From Lachnospiraceae bacterium (GTDB lineage: Bacteria > Bacillota > Clostridia > Lachnospirales > Lachnospiraceae): DNA of 64,000 nucleotides. Below are positions 63,876 through 64,000 of the stretch, piece by piece. The number at the start of each line of letters is the position of its first letter. Position 1 is the stretch's first letter. Made by a program: the position numbers and the translations under genes. Location: NCBI GenBank assembly GCA_910573755.1, contig CAJTBO010000001.1, positions 248,001-312,000 of the forward strand. Reading direction: 5' to 3'. Under the pieces are notes generated by a model. It was not told the origin of the DNA and did not search any database. It worked only from the letters and a program-made list of their open reading frames with translations.

Positions 63876-64000
63876 TGCATGACCGCTTAAAACTAAATCA
63901 ACGCCAGCAGCTTCAAGTCCCGTTTTCAGTTCATCGTACTGCGGCAGACTGGCCTCGTGATTGCCCGTTACATAATAAACCGGCGCAATTCGATCTGCTT
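63876..64000 (-). pseudogene. Internally deleted metallophosphoesterase fragment
   Basis: On the minus strand from the window edge the frame reads ADRIAPVYYVTGNHEA, SLPQYDELKTGLEAAGV and DLVLSGHA. VTGNHEA and SGHA are two metal-binding motifs of calcineurin-like phosphoesterases of the YkuE type, normally about 100 residues apart. Here the intervening part is missing, with the join at AAGV/DLVL (near 63901). After SGHA the homology stops and about 15 unrelated codons run into the response regulator start without a stop codon. The 5' part of the gene lies beyond the window. Confidence 0.75.

Overview
The window reads as a chromosomal segment of a Firmicute of the Lachnospiraceae / Clostridium cluster XIVa type. 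Supporting signs are an intact HrcA/CIRCE heat-shock operon ahead of prmA, rsmE and a NifS-type cysteine desulfurase, strong AGGAG ribosome sites, sigma-A-like promoters, YesM/YesN-type sugar sensing, a DUF6465-like Ala/Lys-tailed protein, and the absence of outer-membrane genes. The species assignment is inference. I see no rRNA, tRNA, CRISPR array or intact insertion sequence.

Layout, left to right. (a) 1-10.3 kb, mostly minus strand: hrcA-grpE-dnaK-dnaJ, then prmA, rsmE and the first codons of a cysteine desulfurase. A plus-strand YtrA-type regulator/ABC cassette (2493-4407) and a beta-helix protein remnant sit between dnaJ and prmA. (b) 10.3-22.1 kb: araA with its own promoter; an MglBAC-type sugar importer followed by a small InlB-repeat membrane protein; upstream of that, a YesN regulator, YesM kinase and two extracytoplasmic sugar-binding proteins that look like a sensing relay for the importer. 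(c) 22.3-32.4 kb: DUF6465-like protein, UppP, an aminotransferase, glpK coupled to an orphan 7TM sensor-like protein, plsC, and a BmrCD-like heterodimeric exporter. The exporter is preceded by a promoter, a 58-codon upstream ORF and an intrinsic terminator inside that ORF, which suggests ribosome-mediated attenuation.

(d) 32.4-41.9 kb: DUF4173 protein, XRE/DUF2975 pair, a polytopic membrane protein, an ECF sigma/anti-sigma pair, an ABC-class ATPase and an acyl-CoA synthetase. (e) 42-49.6 kb: a second sugar operon (binding protein, permease, ATPase, GH43 glycosidase, nucleoside-hydrolase-like protein) divergent from a LacI regulator. (f) 49.7-61.6 kb: thioesterase, glycerate kinase, AEC transporter, DUF975/C39 pair, NhaC antiporter, a REC-GGDEF-EAL protein with a degenerate GGDEF site, an Amt-P-II fusion behind a promoter-proximal terminator, an acetyltransferase and a cyclophilin. 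(g) 61.6-64 kb: visibly more A+T-rich, with an OmpR-type regulator and SpaK-like kinase joined in frame to a deleted metallophosphoesterase fragment, so probably an acquisition or rearrangement scar.

The best candidate for something undescribed is a structured repeat of about 100 nt, present at 34064-34193 and as a tandem pair at 55600-55790. The copies share a nearly identical 19-20 nt loop, while both the inner and the outer stems differ in sequence yet remain complementary. That is compensatory change and argues for selection on a folded RNA or single-stranded DNA.
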